Below are positions 9,601 through 15,949 of a DNA stretch of 40,636 nucleotides, in pieces. The notes beneath the pieces were generated by a model. That model was given only the letters and a program-made list of their open reading frames with translations, was not told where the DNA came from and searched no databases. The stretch is from a virus, in the IMG/VR virus record IMGVR_UViG_3300024969_000055, positions 1 to 40,636 of that record. One strand, given 5' to 3'. The translations under genes and the position numbers were made by a program. Position 1 is the stretch's first letter; each line of letters opens with the position of its first letter.

Positions 9601-9707
9601 ATTTCCTGGCCGACATCGCTAACGCGTTGGCGAGTTGTCGCCAAGCCGCGGCTGGCATCGTCTTGCAGTCTTAAAATGATTCGAGCGACTAGATTTTGGT
9701 TAGCCAT
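6606..9707 (-). CDS. Tail tape measure protein
   Basis: A 1033-residue protein and the longest gene of the window. It sets tail length and is threaded through the tail tube, leaving it during DNA injection. Residues about 60-240 match the tape-measure N-terminal domain (TIGR02675 type): LSDKYTNLSGKIKLATTSVQ, ALGGTQKQALEITEATAQAF, RGDEFNSVMEAGPRLAQALA. Hydrophobic stretches lie near residues 265-330. A long helical, Q/A/K-rich region (about 440-800) is predicted coiled coil. A glycine-rich C-terminus (NATGGLIQHLATGG) is typical of the family. At about 0.15 nm per residue the tail would be near 150 nm. The usual frameshifting chaperone pair that precedes a tape measure is missing here. Confidence 0.92.
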   Translation of the reverse strand: MANQNLVARIILRLQDDASRGLATTRQRVSDVGQEMNRVKQIAIGWLSFTAIKSGITNLVELSDKYTNLSGKIKLATTSVQEYDKAQTEDFDIAQRTRTALDSVVGLYTKVQNGIRALGGTQKQALEITEATAQAFKISGATAAASAGGIEQFTQAIQSGIFRGDEFNSVMEAGPRLAQALADGLGVPVAALRGMAEAGELTSERVIAALLSQKDTLAKEYATLDITVGGMWQKLENKALQYIGKSKDANEATHSIAAGIEFVTDHLDGLITIAVHAGEVLLAVFGASKLKGVILYAESMFAARAATAAFVGPLPAATTAVGLFGGAINLVNKALGGLVAWEIGQAIGKWGLQFEWVQYVGANVATMTAKFVAFGELMAHPFSIAAWREFSAELVRIDEHFDGVRTNIGKVDTAPVPTIFERLKTSANSMAEGIDAALTKTKDAAKSHAEEMVKPYDEAAKAITTAFDAQSTQIDADLKNRLYAIDYLATSERQKIQETTRAVVAAEFEKTTAALNTKIQLDQTWNETYGKAIELARKAGADVTALEKQGADDRISSLQSVVNAYQSSVDNMIGEEQRLLDAIRHTAEERENLSRSVEDKIRALQQKGMTDAQAYADQQKQIDEKQAAAKKAILEGNFTDAKKYAEEAIRLAESSAHAVDNVSKDARGKTQRKEAISENQAVAKSIGQIKESAALADQALSGLGKAQTAQAANIASSLKGAQSGLAEFKGELDKAIADANNKAQLKISVDAQSAQAEIDKLAALTAAKELSVKIKADPINADQEIADLQAKLAEAKITVPAVVAFDNMRDEELVKIQEELRKSMAFLTAVPVGVDTSDAVATLESMKADIDAKLSAPTEAAHTVKPDFETVFKAINEIKRNTFSTHTVYVNKVENNATGGLIQHLATGGRVAAQTFHRVVGAIKGPGTGTSDDVPVMASNGEFVVKTDAVQHYGVNFMNALNNKQLPVAPGYAIGGAIGDAGAPAGSAAQPSTGQGETINLNFNFGPKTVTLQGSRSAARDLAVELRRLASVS

Positions 9708-9742
9708 ACAAAAGAAACCTCTCGTTGCCTGAGAACTGATTC

Positions 9743-9759
9743 AGGCCGCGCTGCGGCCT
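9743..9759. repeat. Hairpin AGGCCGC-3-GCGGCCT
   Basis: A perfect 7-bp stem with a 3-base loop in the 143-base gap between the tail tube and tape measure genes. It lacks a T-run on either strand, so it is not a clear terminator. It may damp read-through or protect the mRNA end. Confidence 0.6.
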
Positions 9760-9805
9760 ATTTCTACACTATGCGTCGAGTCAAAGCGGCGCGGCGCGCT
9801 AAACT

Positions 9806-9832
9806 GCATTCCCACGCAGCGCGTGGGAATGC
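9806..9832. repeat. Perfect hairpin of the ATTCCCACGC/GCGTGGGAAT dispersed family
   Basis: Arms GCATTCCCACGC (9806-9817) and GCGTGGGAATGC (9821-9832) are perfect over 12 bp with a 3-base loop. Related half-sites occur at 32518-32527 and 32911-32920. Palindromes of this kind are scattered in many environmental proteobacterial genomes. Here it occupies the gap where tail chaperone genes usually lie. Confidence 0.75.
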
Positions 9833-9850
9833 GGGTGAAACGATGGACTA

Positions 9851-10618
9851 TTACGCGGACTGCCACTTCCTGATACGGTACGGGTTGTTTTTATCCGGCT
9901 GCGTGACCATGAACCCCGACAACTCCAACTCGGAAAATTTGTCGGTCATAAAATCAACCGGCGAGCTGGGCGTGAGATGCGCCTCGTCGATTTCGATCTC
10001 AACGTTTTCGCCGTCGGCATTGTTAACGCCATCGATCAGGAAATAGCCGACCACATCGGTCATAGTCGCCGCTACGGTCTCGAACCCCTCATAAGCCGCA
10101 TTGGCAAAGTCGACGTGCACTGACGCCGCGTTAACGATAGACCCCGTTGATAGCGGTTTAATCATGCCGACCGCATAGTTCACGGTATAGTCGGTGCCCT
10201 CAACATAGGTCACCAGGTCGGTCGCGGCATCGGTAACGACCACGGAACCGGCTGTGATATTGCGTTTCGACAACCTGGCAAACGTATCCAGTTTGGCCGT
10301 TACCGTTTCATTGGTCACCGTGCCCGCGCCGCTGCTTAATACCGACGATTCGCCCATCATCGCGATAGCCATCATCTTTGAATTAAACGCCGAGAATTTG
10401 ATTTTAACTTCTGCCGGTTCCGGCGTTGACGCAACACCTGTTACCTGGCCGGCGGTCGCCCGGTCTTTGGAGATTTGGGTAATGGTTTTCGATTTTGGCG
10501 TTACGCTAAATTCGACAACCCCCGGCACATCTTTCAAGCCCTGAAAAGCGCCGTTAATTTTGGCATTGATATAAACAGTGCCCTTAATCTGTAAGGCGCC
10601 AGTTGCTTCAGTAGTCAT
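9851..10618 (-). CDS. Major tail tube protein
   Basis: A 255-residue protein that by composition and position is the subunit polymerising into the non-contractile tail tube. It has the beta-rich profile of tube proteins: an N-terminal strand region (ALQIKGTVYINAKINGAFQG, VEFSVTPKSKTI), then an A/T/V/G-rich core, then a C-terminal strand pair (FSELELSGFMVTQPDKNN). It lies between the head-tail connector genes and the tape measure, the standard siphophage order. No sheath gene is present, so this tail should not contract. Its start overlaps the stop of the upstream small gene by one base. Confidence 0.75.
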   Translation of the reverse strand: MTTEATGALQIKGTVYINAKINGAFQGLKDVPGVVEFSVTPKSKTITQISKDRATAGQVTGVASTPEPAEVKIKFSAFNSKMMAIAMMGESSVLSSGAGTVTNETVTAKLDTFARLSKRNITAGSVVVTDAATDLVTYVEGTDYTVNYAVGMIKPLSTGSIVNAASVHVDFANAAYEGFETVAATMTDVVGYFLIDGVNNADGENVEIEIDEAHLTPSSPVDFMTDKFSELELSGFMVTQPDKNNPYRIRKWQSA

Positions 10619-10791
10619 TATTTAACTCCGGTTGGGTTTTGGGCGACAACACCGCGGCCGCGCAACCATTTGGCTTGCGATTCGGTGACAGTGATTTTTT
10701 CGCCTTTGTTAAACGGTTTACCACCGTCTTCGTGCGGCATTAACAGCGTCACTTCGACAGTTGGGGCTTTTTTTTCGGGCTGTTCAGCCAT
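10618..10791 (-). CDS. Small phage protein (DUF7210-like), 57 aa
   Basis: I choose the ATG at 10791 (MAEQPEKKAP) because an AAGGAG ribosome site sits just upstream; the longer frame has none. The 57-residue product has the pattern VEVTLLMPHEDGGKPFNKGEKITVTESQAKWL, which I associate with small connector-region proteins carrying a 'HxGxxxxxGxxIxLxxxxAxxL' signature. The 58-residue gene at 12065-12241 has the same signature, so the two may be paralogues. Position next to DUF1834 and the tail tube suggests a role near the head-tail joint. The function is unknown. Confidence 0.65.
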   Translation of the reverse strand: MAEQPEKKAPTVEVTLLMPHEDGGKPFNKGEKITVTESQAKWLRGRGVVAQNPTGVK

Positions 10792-10823
10792 GAGCTTGCT
10801 CCTTACGTTACAGGTTATAGTGA

Positions 10824-11282
10824 TCACCGCGGCGCAACGCTGCCGGTGGTGATAATGCGGGTTGAAAACATAAACGGAAAATGGGCAAAGCCGTTTTTAT
10901 CGGTACGCCGGAACGGGCACTTTTGCCGGTGTAGCGGCTGGTGTTGCATGGATAATGAATAACCTTGCAATGCCTGCAATACGCTGACAATCAATTCGCC
11001 GGCGTCCACTTGCGCGGCGGTACCGGCATCAGCCACATTGCGTATCGATATCAACACCAACCAATACTGAAGGCTGGCCTGAACTTTACCCTGCATACTG
11101 GTGCCGCCCGCATCGGTGACCGGTACATCGTCAAAAAAAATAATGTTGACCGATGGCGATAGCGCGTTGTTAACAGCCCATTCCAGGTTAACCGCCGCGC
11201 GGATGTTTTTTTCCGGCACCGTAGTGATTTGCTGCTGTGCATAAGCGACCAACAATGCCGAGGCCGACAAAAAGTTATCCAT
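10824..11282 (-). CDS. DUF1834 family head-tail protein (Mu gp37-like)
   Basis: A 152-residue protein in the Mu gp37 position. I start at MDNFLSASALLVAYAQQQ (11282), whose ATG overlaps the upstream TGA (ATGA), rather than five codons earlier. Family features are an N-terminal helix, VNLEWAVNNALSPSVNIIF, and repeated hydrophobic strands (YWLVLISIRNVADAG), followed by the LIVSVLQALQGY helix. In Mu-like phages this gene follows DUF1320 and its product is thought to be a head-tail completion or tail-terminator protein. Order and size match that family well. Confidence 0.75.
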   Translation of the reverse strand: MDNFLSASALLVAYAQQQITTVPEKNIRAAVNLEWAVNNALSPSVNIIFFDDVPVTDAGGTSMQGKVQASLQYWLVLISIRNVADAGTAAQVDAGELIVSVLQALQGYSLSMQHQPLHRQKCPFRRTDKNGFAHFPFMFSTRIITTGSVAPR

Positions 11283-11695
11283 CAGAACGCGTCCCAATTA
11301 AACCGGGATTGCCCCTGGCGAATCACCGATGTGCCTGTCTCTGTCACAGTTTGGTCTTGTTCGCCCAAGGTGACTTTTTTAGCCTGCACATCTTTCAGCC
11401 AATTTATGGCGTCTTTATAAGCCGCCCTGATCGGCTCGTTGTCTATATTCTTATAAAGAATTCCGCGCACGATATCGCCACAGATTTCTGCCAAGCCGCT
11501 GGAGGCAATCAAGGCATCCGACAACGGCAATGGATACGCCGTGCGCAAATAGCCGTCAATCTTCTTCCCGGCCGCATCGATCGCCTCATCCACTACCGTT
11601 TGATTAATCGTGCCGGTAAACGGCTCCCGGTCGGTGCGCTGGATTAACTCCGGCTCACCGAACCAGCTGATTAATTGTTCCGTGGTGCAGTACAT
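11282..11695 (-). CDS. DUF1320 family head-completion protein (Mu gp36-like)
   Basis: A 137-residue protein beginning MYCTTEQLISWFGEPELIQ, the usual N-terminus of DUF1320 proteins ('Y.t.edl...fG..el..LtD'). It then has AIDAAGKKIDGYLRTAYPLPL and LAEICGDIVRGILY, the conserved helical core of this adaptor-like family. Such proteins form the head-tail connector ring between portal and tail. The ATG overlaps the upstream stop by one base, and the next gene (DUF1834) starts on its TGA, the same chain as in Mu. Confidence 0.85.
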   Translation of the reverse strand: MYCTTEQLISWFGEPELIQRTDREPFTGTINQTVVDEAIDAAGKKIDGYLRTAYPLPLSDALIASSGLAEICGDIVRGILYKNIDNEPIRAAYKDAINWLKDVQAKKVTLGEQDQTVTETGTSVIRQGQSRFNWDAF

Positions 11696-12072
11696 TAGCC
11701 TTGCATCACACCGGGTTCTAGGTACATCGGTACGATATCGCCGACCACGCCGGACACCTCGGCAATGCCGATAATATGTGCATTCGCACCAGCAGCCGGG
11801 GCGGCTTCAATAACTTTACCATCCGCATCCGACGTCAGTTTTTTACCCCGCGCGATGGTGTCGCCATATTCCACATCAGCCATTCCGCTACGCACGATAT
11901 CGATACGTTCACCGGACGCCACCGCGCCTGGCTGGCACGAAACGCCGACTAACAGATCGGTCGCCGCCGCGCCTTGAACCACCACGCCATCACTGGCGCC
12001 AAACTTAACGACACGGTATTGGTTAATCGTGCCGCCCGCCGTGTAATTTTTAATTAATCCTGGATTAGCCAT
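11695..12072 (-). CDS. DUF2190 capsid-associated protein
   Basis: A 125-residue protein with the DUF2190 pattern: ANPGLIKNYTAGGTINQYRV, then VGVSCQPGAVASGERIDIVRSG, then ARGKKLTSDADGKVIEA. It is a small all-beta protein coded beside major capsid genes, thought to decorate or stabilise capsid capsomers. Its ATG lies inside the end of the 58-residue gene upstream (eight-base overlap). In the window it lies two genes after the capsid gene, in agreement with many Mu-like phages. Confidence 0.85.
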   Translation of the reverse strand: MANPGLIKNYTAGGTINQYRVVKFGASDGVVVQGAAATDLLVGVSCQPGAVASGERIDIVRSGMADVEYGDTIARGKKLTSDADGKVIEAAPAAGANAHIIGIAEVSGVVGDIVPMYLEPGVMQG

Positions 12073-12241
12073 TTTTACCCCCTTTTGAAGCCGGTTTTAA
12101 TTCAACAACGCGCACCGCGACTAATGGCTCCGCCTCGCGCTCAGTGAGTTCAATTTCGCCGCCTATGCCGACAGCCTCACCGTTGTGCATCAGTGGAGAC
12201 TGCACGCTATATAGCGCAGTTTTATCGTTTTCTTCCGCCAT
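12065..12241 (-). CDS. Small phage protein between capsid and DUF2190, 58 aa
   Basis: A short gene starting MAEENDKTALYSVQSPLMHN with ATG at 12241 and TAA at 12065-12067, overlapping the DUF2190 start by eight bases. The product carries 'MHNGEAVGIGGEIELTEREAEPL', shown here only as the signature HNGE...GG.IELTEREA.PL. The gene at 10618-10791 has the same signature and the pair probably shares a DUF7210-like fold. It has a charged, K/G-rich tail. It is only ten bases from the capsid gene. The role is unknown but it is a conserved slot in Mu-like head operons. Confidence 0.7.
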   Translation of the reverse strand: MAEENDKTALYSVQSPLMHNGEAVGIGGEIELTEREAEPLVAVRVVELKPASKGGKNG

Positions 12242-12250
12242 ACCATTCCC

Positions 12251-13177
12251 CTATGCCACTGCATTTTGAAAGAAATAACCCAAGTCGTTAGCCGGCATAA
12301 ACTCCTTAACACTCTCGCCTGACCGTACACGCACACCGCCACGCAAACCGATATCCCGATCGGGGATGCTGCCGGCAATGCGGGTTCCGAACTGGGCGGT
12401 CAACATAAAGGTCGTGCCGCGCGTGGAATCAGCGGTTGAATCGCGATGAATCAAGGCGACATGCTTACCCCAGGCTCTGGCCAGCGAGGCCGACTGGCCT
12501 TTGCGGGCGTTATTGACAAACGACTCGCCAACCAGCACGTCGTCCAATTCGAACAACTGCTTCAGGATTTCGCGGTTAGCAATGCCTTTATCATTACCGG
12601 TGCCGTAATAGGCTTTAATAATCTCCGGGTTTCTAACCAGCTTGCTGTAGGCCAAGCGGCCGATGACCATCACATTAGCCCGCATCACCATACTGTCCAG
12701 CGCATCGGTAATGGTATCGATCGGCGTTGACGAGGCATGCGAAAATTGCGACGTGCCGGACAAGGTTGACTTGTTGCCGGTTGCGTAATTGGCGGCATTG
12801 AACACCATATTCGCGACCCGCACCTCACGGTCCAATTCAATCAAATTAGTCGTGTACTCAACTGCCTTGCCCAAGGGATCGTAATTAGGCGGTGCGTTAT
12901 CAATATCGGCCTGCGGAATAGCGTCATCAAGACCATAATCAACCGTGGAGTCCGTTTCTTCGGTCGCTGAAAATTCGACTTCATTCGGCCTGGATTTACG
13001 TCCCACTTTGGTATCCGGCACGGTAAAACCCTCGGCCAGATCATGCTTCAAATACTTGAACTCTTGTTTACCGACCGGAAAGCGCGGCGCCACCAAATCG
13101 GCAATCATGCTTTTATTTTTGTACATCACCGCAATCGCGGTGAGTTCCGGCTGGATCGGAAAGGGTGCGTTACTCAT
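12251..13177 (-). CDS. Major capsid protein
   Basis: A 308-residue HK97-fold-type capsid subunit, following the protease/scaffold gene and overlapping its end by eight bases. Features that fit are the N-terminal PELTAIAVMYKNKSMIADLVAPRFPV, the charged EFKYLKHDLAEGF strand region, the central helix NLIELDREVRVANMVFNAA, and the C-terminal SGESVKEFMPANDLGYFF. I place it with the gp13-like / Mu T-like group of capsid proteins. The first residues look like mature protein, so the scaffold is separate (see the nested gene). Good confidence on role, moderate on exact subfamily. Confidence 0.85.
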   Translation of the reverse strand: MSNAPFPIQPELTAIAVMYKNKSMIADLVAPRFPVGKQEFKYLKHDLAEGFTVPDTKVGRKSRPNEVEFSATEETDSTVDYGLDDAIPQADIDNAPPNYDPLGKAVEYTTNLIELDREVRVANMVFNAANYATGNKSTLSGTSQFSHASSTPIDTITDALDSMVMRANVMVIGRLAYSKLVRNPEIIKAYYGTGNDKGIANREILKQLFELDDVLVGESFVNNARKGQSASLARAWGKHVALIHRDSTADSTRGTTFMLTAQFGTRIAGSIPDRDIGLRGGVRVRSGESVKEFMPANDLGYFFQNAVA

Positions 13178-13673
13178 GGGTAGCTCCTTTAGTTACAAAA
13201 GCGACCGCATCGGCTGCACTGACAGTGCGCCCCGCTTGGCTTTCGGAAAATTGATAGGATTGCGCGGCTTTGGTGATATCTTCAACCGTGCCGCCGGGTT
13301 TAACATCGCCGCTAAAATCGATTGGCCCCGGCTTAACCGCGGCCGGCAACGCATCAAGTAGACCTTGCACAAAATCGAGTTGTTTAACTGTCTTTTTAGC
13401 GTTATCTGCGCCGACGCTAAATTCAAATACGCCGGTTTCACCCTCATCCAGTTGCAGCATAAAATCCACGGCAGGCTCTAACAGCGCGGGTGCTACGCCT
13501 CGGGCTTTATGCTTATCGACGATTGCTTGGAATTCGACGCGTTTTCGGCCATCGCGTTCCGCATCCAGCTGTTGTTGAAGTGCCTGGTTTTGCGCGGCAA
13601 AATCCGACGCCTGTTGTTTAGCGGCATCCGCCTGCTGCTTGGCAGCATCCAGATCAGCCTGAGTTACAGTCAT
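13170..13673 (-). CDS. Nested scaffold protein (Mu Z-like), internal start
   Basis: In Mu and relatives the scaffold Z is made from an internal start inside the protease gene. Here an in-frame ATG at 13673 (MTVTQADLDAAKQQ) follows an AGGAC ribosome-site-like sequence about seven bases upstream and opens exactly at the coiled-coil region (AKQQADAAKQQASDFAAQNQ). The resulting 167-residue protein would be the assembly scaffold without the protease. The start is an inference from the motif, the spacing and the known Mu arrangement. Confidence 0.65.
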   Translation of the reverse strand: MTVTQADLDAAKQQADAAKQQASDFAAQNQALQQQLDAERDGRKRVEFQAIVDKHKARGVAPALLEPAVDFMLQLDEGETGVFEFSVGADNAKKTVKQLDFVQGLLDALPAAVKPGPIDFSGDVKPGGTVEDITKAAQSYQFSESQAGRTVSAADAVAFVTKGATHE

Positions 13674-14360
13674 GGCATTGTCCTGTGGTTGTGGTTGTGA
13701 AAATGAAGAAGGCAGACCGGCGGCATCGGCTTCAGCTTGCTGCTCGGCCCGCTCCTCCTGGTACTGTTGTTCGGACAAGCGATTTAACTCATCGATGTCG
13801 TAATTGGGTAGCACGGCGTCGGCTTTCTCCTGCCCGAATTGAGCGATCAAGAACTCGCGCATATTGCGTAGGCATCGCGCCATAATGCCGGCAGATTGCC
13901 ACTCGTCCAGACTGAAATCAAACACCTCATCAGCGTTGGCAAATTGCACAGGCTGAAGGCCATCGACAGCAGGCGGCGTCGCGCCCAACCAACCGACATG
14001 GCCCAGCTTGAAACCCTTAGCGCCCTTTAGAATGCGGATTGAACGGTTTTTAAGTTTGCCGTCTTTGATCAGTTGTTCAAATCCCGGATCAACCTGAGTA
14101 AATTTACCCAGCAATGTAGTGCCGGACCGCTTAAGCTGCTCGGTCCAACCATACGCAAACGAACTGGCATCGTCTTTGGGGTGACCAATAACAATCGGCG
14201 CGGCAGTAGCAGCGCTGTGGTTAGCAATCATTTGATCGAGATCGGCGGTGGTCCAGGTTGCGGTACGTCCCGCGCTATCGGTGCGCGCACCGGCCTCAAA
14301 CAACTCAATGAAATCGTCAAAGCCTTTAAAATCTGATTGGGAGGTGTTTTTATTTTTCAT
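13170..14360 (-). CDS. Mu I-like head maturation protease with C-terminal scaffold
   Basis: A 396-residue protein. Residues about 10-160 are the Mu gpI-type prohead protease domain (DDFIELFEAGARTDSAGRTA at the start, then AAPIVIGHPKDDASSFAYGW with the conserved GHP motif, and LKNRSIRI). Residues about 225-320 are a Q/A/D-rich coiled coil and the C-terminus is a scaffold-like tail. The protease is expected to cut the scaffold and itself during head maturation. It is the first gene of the 14.4-kb late operon; the dyad-type late promoter lies directly upstream. There is no convincing ribosome site before the ATG. Confidence 0.9.
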   Translation of the reverse strand: MKNKNTSQSDFKGFDDFIELFEAGARTDSAGRTATWTTADLDQMIANHSAATAAPIVIGHPKDDASSFAYGWTEQLKRSGTTLLGKFTQVDPGFEQLIKDGKLKNRSIRILKGAKGFKLGHVGWLGATPPAVDGLQPVQFANADEVFDFSLDEWQSAGIMARCLRNMREFLIAQFGQEKADAVLPNYDIDELNRLSEQQYQEERAEQQAEADAAGLPSSFSQPQPQDNAMTVTQADLDAAKQQADAAKQQASDFAAQNQALQQQLDAERDGRKRVEFQAIVDKHKARGVAPALLEPAVDFMLQLDEGETGVFEFSVGADNAKKTVKQLDFVQGLLDALPAAVKPGPIDFSGDVKPGGTVEDITKAAQSYQFSESQAGRTVSAADAVAFVTKGATHE

Positions 14361-14393
14361 GGGTCAATAATACCCACGACTAACGAGGAGCAT

Positions 14394-14450
14394 AAGCCGT
14401 GAAATGTTTCACGGCCTTGAAGGATGAACTGCTTTTATTAGGCTAGGGCA
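14394..14450 (-). promoter_or_regulatory. Late promoter of the protease/capsid/tail operon
   Basis: Reading on the minus strand: TGCCCTAGCC, a -10-like TAATAA (14440-14435), 16 bases, then the dyad GCCGTGAAACATTTCACGGC (14415-14396). The arms pair over 9 bp around a 2-base centre. The same arrangement with the same spacing occurs at 17.5 kb and 30.2 kb, always just before a late operon. There is no good -35 box, as expected for a promoter driven by a Mor/C-type activator. The element is seen; its use as a promoter is inferred. Confidence 0.55.
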
Positions 14451-14469
14451 AAAATACTTTAGATGCAAG

Positions 14470-14790
14470 TTAGATTACTTCGCCCAATTCGACCGTCTGG
14501 CCCACCAACTCATGCGAACAGTCGGGCAGAAATTGCGCATTTCCGTCATTTATCCAAGAATGGCAACGGAACTCATGGTTTGTCGTTAAAACACTCGGTC
14601 TGATCGTAGGGCTTTCTGTGTCGCCATTCCACGTCCAGTTTCCAGTCCCTTCCCGTTTTCCTTTGATTATCACCGGTAGTGTGAGCTTTCCGGTAGGCCC
14701 TGGAATGTTCAGGGTCACATGGGTTGCTTCTTCGATTAAGCAATCCTTATAACCTTCTCCGTAAACCAACTTCACGGGCTTTGCTTTCAT
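14470..14790 (-). CDS. DUF6527 family protein
   Basis: A 106-residue protein with the DUF6527 signature: NWTWNGDTESPTIRPSVLTT, then RCHSWINDGNAQFLPDCSHE and a closing LVGQTVELGEV. The conserved His/Cys residues of the RCHSW and DCSHEL blocks look like a metal-binding or structural site. The family is frequent in phages, often beside fibre or lysis genes; its function is unknown to me. A GGAG ribosome site precedes the ATG. The gene sits alone between two strong hairpins, separating the fibre genes from the head genes. This is a cassette-like placement for an accessory gene. Confidence 0.8.
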   Translation of the reverse strand: MKAKPVKLVYGEGYKDCLIEEATHVTLNIPGPTGKLTLPVIIKGKREGTGNWTWNGDTESPTIRPSVLTTNHEFRCHSWINDGNAQFLPDCSHELVGQTVELGEVI

Positions 14791-14806
14791 AGTATCTCCG
14801 TTAATT

Positions 14807-14861
14807 ACACAATCGCATTATCCCCGCGCTCAACAGGAGCGCGGGGATAATGCGATTGTGT
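14807..14861. repeat. Perfect 25-bp inverted repeat with 5-base loop
   Basis: Arms 14807-14831 and 14837-14861 are exact reverse complements over 25 bp with loop AACAG. The arms start ACACAATCGCATTATCCCCG. The structure lies in the 109-base gap between two small accessory genes, just upstream of the DUF6527 ribosome site on the minus strand. No T-run follows on either strand. It would form a very stable RNA hairpin or DNA cruciform. Confidence 0.9.
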
Positions 14862-14899
14862 TGTTCAGCTTTCAGGGCCGCGCCCTGTTAGCTAATGCG
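14862..14899 (-). repeat. Leader repeat copy 1
   Basis: On the minus strand this stretch reads TAACGCATTAGCTAAC, a hairpin (CAGGGC-3-GCCCTG at 14887-14873), then GCTGAACAACAC. A second copy with the same order of elements lies at 15149-15194. The pair flanks the small gene at 14900-15106. Confidence 0.55.
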
Positions 14900-15106
14900 T
14901 TATACATCAATGCCGAAATGCATACCTATCATCCCTATATCCATAATTCCTATTGTGCTCGGGTCGTTTATCATTTCCCGTAATGCCTCGATACCTCCGC
15001 TAATTCCGGTGGCATTTGCAACCTGGCCAAGTTTACCTTTTTGATCCATATTTAAAAGGGCTGCTCTAAGCATGGTTTTCTTTGTCTCAAGTGTTACTGT
15101 TGCCAT
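14900..15106 (-). CDS. Small hypothetical accessory protein, 68 aa
   Basis: A small protein, 68 residues if started at MATVTLETKKTMLRAALLNM (15106) or 75 from an ATG at 15127; neither has a strong ribosome site. It has an amphipathic helix (KKTMLRAALLNMDQKGKLG) and a glycine/isoleucine/methionine-rich end (STIGIMDIGMIGMHFGIDV) that may be mildly membrane-active. No family is recognised. It sits alone between two copies of a leader repeat, in the accessory interval between fibre and head genes. Confidence 0.5.
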   Translation of the reverse strand: MATVTLETKKTMLRAALLNMDQKGKLGQVANATGISGGIEALREMINDPSTIGIMDIGMIGMHFGIDV

Positions 15107-15128
15107 AATGTATAACCCATCATTCAAC

Positions 15129-15194
15129 GTGAGCCGGATAGCTCACTGGTTTTGTTCAGCCGCGCGGTGCGGCCACGTTAATTATTGCGTTAGT
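15129..15194 (-). repeat. Leader repeat copy 2 with two hairpins
   Basis: On the minus strand: TAACGCAATAATTAAC, hairpin GCCGC-5-GCGGC (15173-15159), GCTGAACAAAAC, then hairpin GTGAGC-6-GCTCAC (15146-15129). The order and the flanking words match copy 1 at 14862-14899, where the last hairpin is replaced by the 25-bp one. This points to a duplicated or co-mobilised unit in front of each small gene. Confidence 0.55.
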
Positions 15195-15229
15195 ACGTAG
15201 AGGGCGCATCGCGAGGGTTGGGTTACGAT

Positions 15230-15946
15230 TTATAACTTAATGATGTAGTTAAGGGCTAAATAGGGCTGCATGACCGACACGTCATTTCCTGAGCCTGTAG
15301 GGGCGTTTTCCACGGTACCCGTAACCGTTACTGTGGTGGTAACGCCGCTCAAGGTAATAGGGGCTGCTTGTGCCGTGGCGGAAGGTAAATAAATGGCTGC
15401 GCTAATTGAACTTGGCGGAGCGTTCGGGGTACTGGTTAAGGTACACCCTTCACTAGCCACAGAGGAGCCGCCGCTGGTGGCAGTGCCGACCTTAATGTCA
15501 GTGGCGGCAGATACCTCCGTTAAATCCAGCGTGGCCTCATGGCTATGCGAGGGTAGCTGCGCCTCAGTAAGCGTCACACTTTCCGAACCGCCGCTGGCCC
15601 CCAAGGCATAGCCTGCGCCTGCGCCTATAACTGTATTACCTCGCAAGTCAGGTACATTGAACGTAGTACTTCCGTCACCGGCCCCGTAAGTTGTCTCTAT
15701 CACCGCAAACAGATTGGCGTCGGTTGTGCGTGATAGAGCTGAGCCGTCACAAATATGCCAGCCCGCTGGGCTTGTGGCCCCAGCGTACATGCGTATTTCC
15801 CCAGGCAACGTGCTCACGCCGAGATTAGCACGCGCCTCGGCGGCCGTTGTGGCGCCGGTGCCGCCATTGGCTACGGGTACAGCGTCACCATCTGCAAATT
15901 GAGCGCGGTGACCCTGGCTAATCTTTAAGGGCCGGACGTCAGTCAT
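15230..15946 (-). CDS. Phage tail-collar fibre protein
   Basis: A 238-residue adsorption protein. Residues about 55-105 are a tail-collar domain (PF07484 type): STLPGEIRMYAGATSPAGWH, ICDGSAL, TTYGAGDGSTTFNVPDLRG, GAGAGYALGASGGSESVTLT, LPSHSHEA. The GW.ICDG, F.LPDLRG-like and HSHE-type motifs are all visible. The N-terminal region (VPVANGGTGATTAAEARANL) is the repeat that ends phage fibre shafts. The C-terminal half is T/S/V-rich beta. It probably forms the fibre tip. It is the last of four fibre genes in this operon. Confidence 0.88.
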   Translation of the reverse strand: MTDVRPLKISQGHRAQFADGDAVPVANGGTGATTAAEARANLGVSTLPGEIRMYAGATSPAGWHICDGSALSRTTDANLFAVIETTYGAGDGSTTFNVPDLRGNTVIGAGAGYALGASGGSESVTLTEAQLPSHSHEATLDLTEVSAATDIKVGTATSGGSSVASEGCTLTSTPNAPPSSISAAIYLPSATAQAAPITLSGVTTTVTVTGTVENAPTGSGNDVSVMQPYLALNYIIKL

Positions 15947-15949
15947 AAA

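Noticed and set aside
6606-9707. Several long plus-strand frames over the tape measure gene
   Set aside because: They mirror the regular codon pattern of the tape measure gene and have no start signals or family motifs.
9696-10046. Plus-strand ORF across the tail tube/tape gap
   Set aside because: It runs antisense through the tail tube gene and the hairpins, with no ribosome site and a composition typical of a shadow frame.
9851-10618. Contractile tail sheath
   Set aside because: At 255 residues it is too short and no sheath-type motifs or contractile baseplate genes are present; a tube protein fits better.
14807-15194. Integron attC sites
   Set aside because: The conserved core site does not fit and the genes run in the wrong direction relative to a would-be attC.
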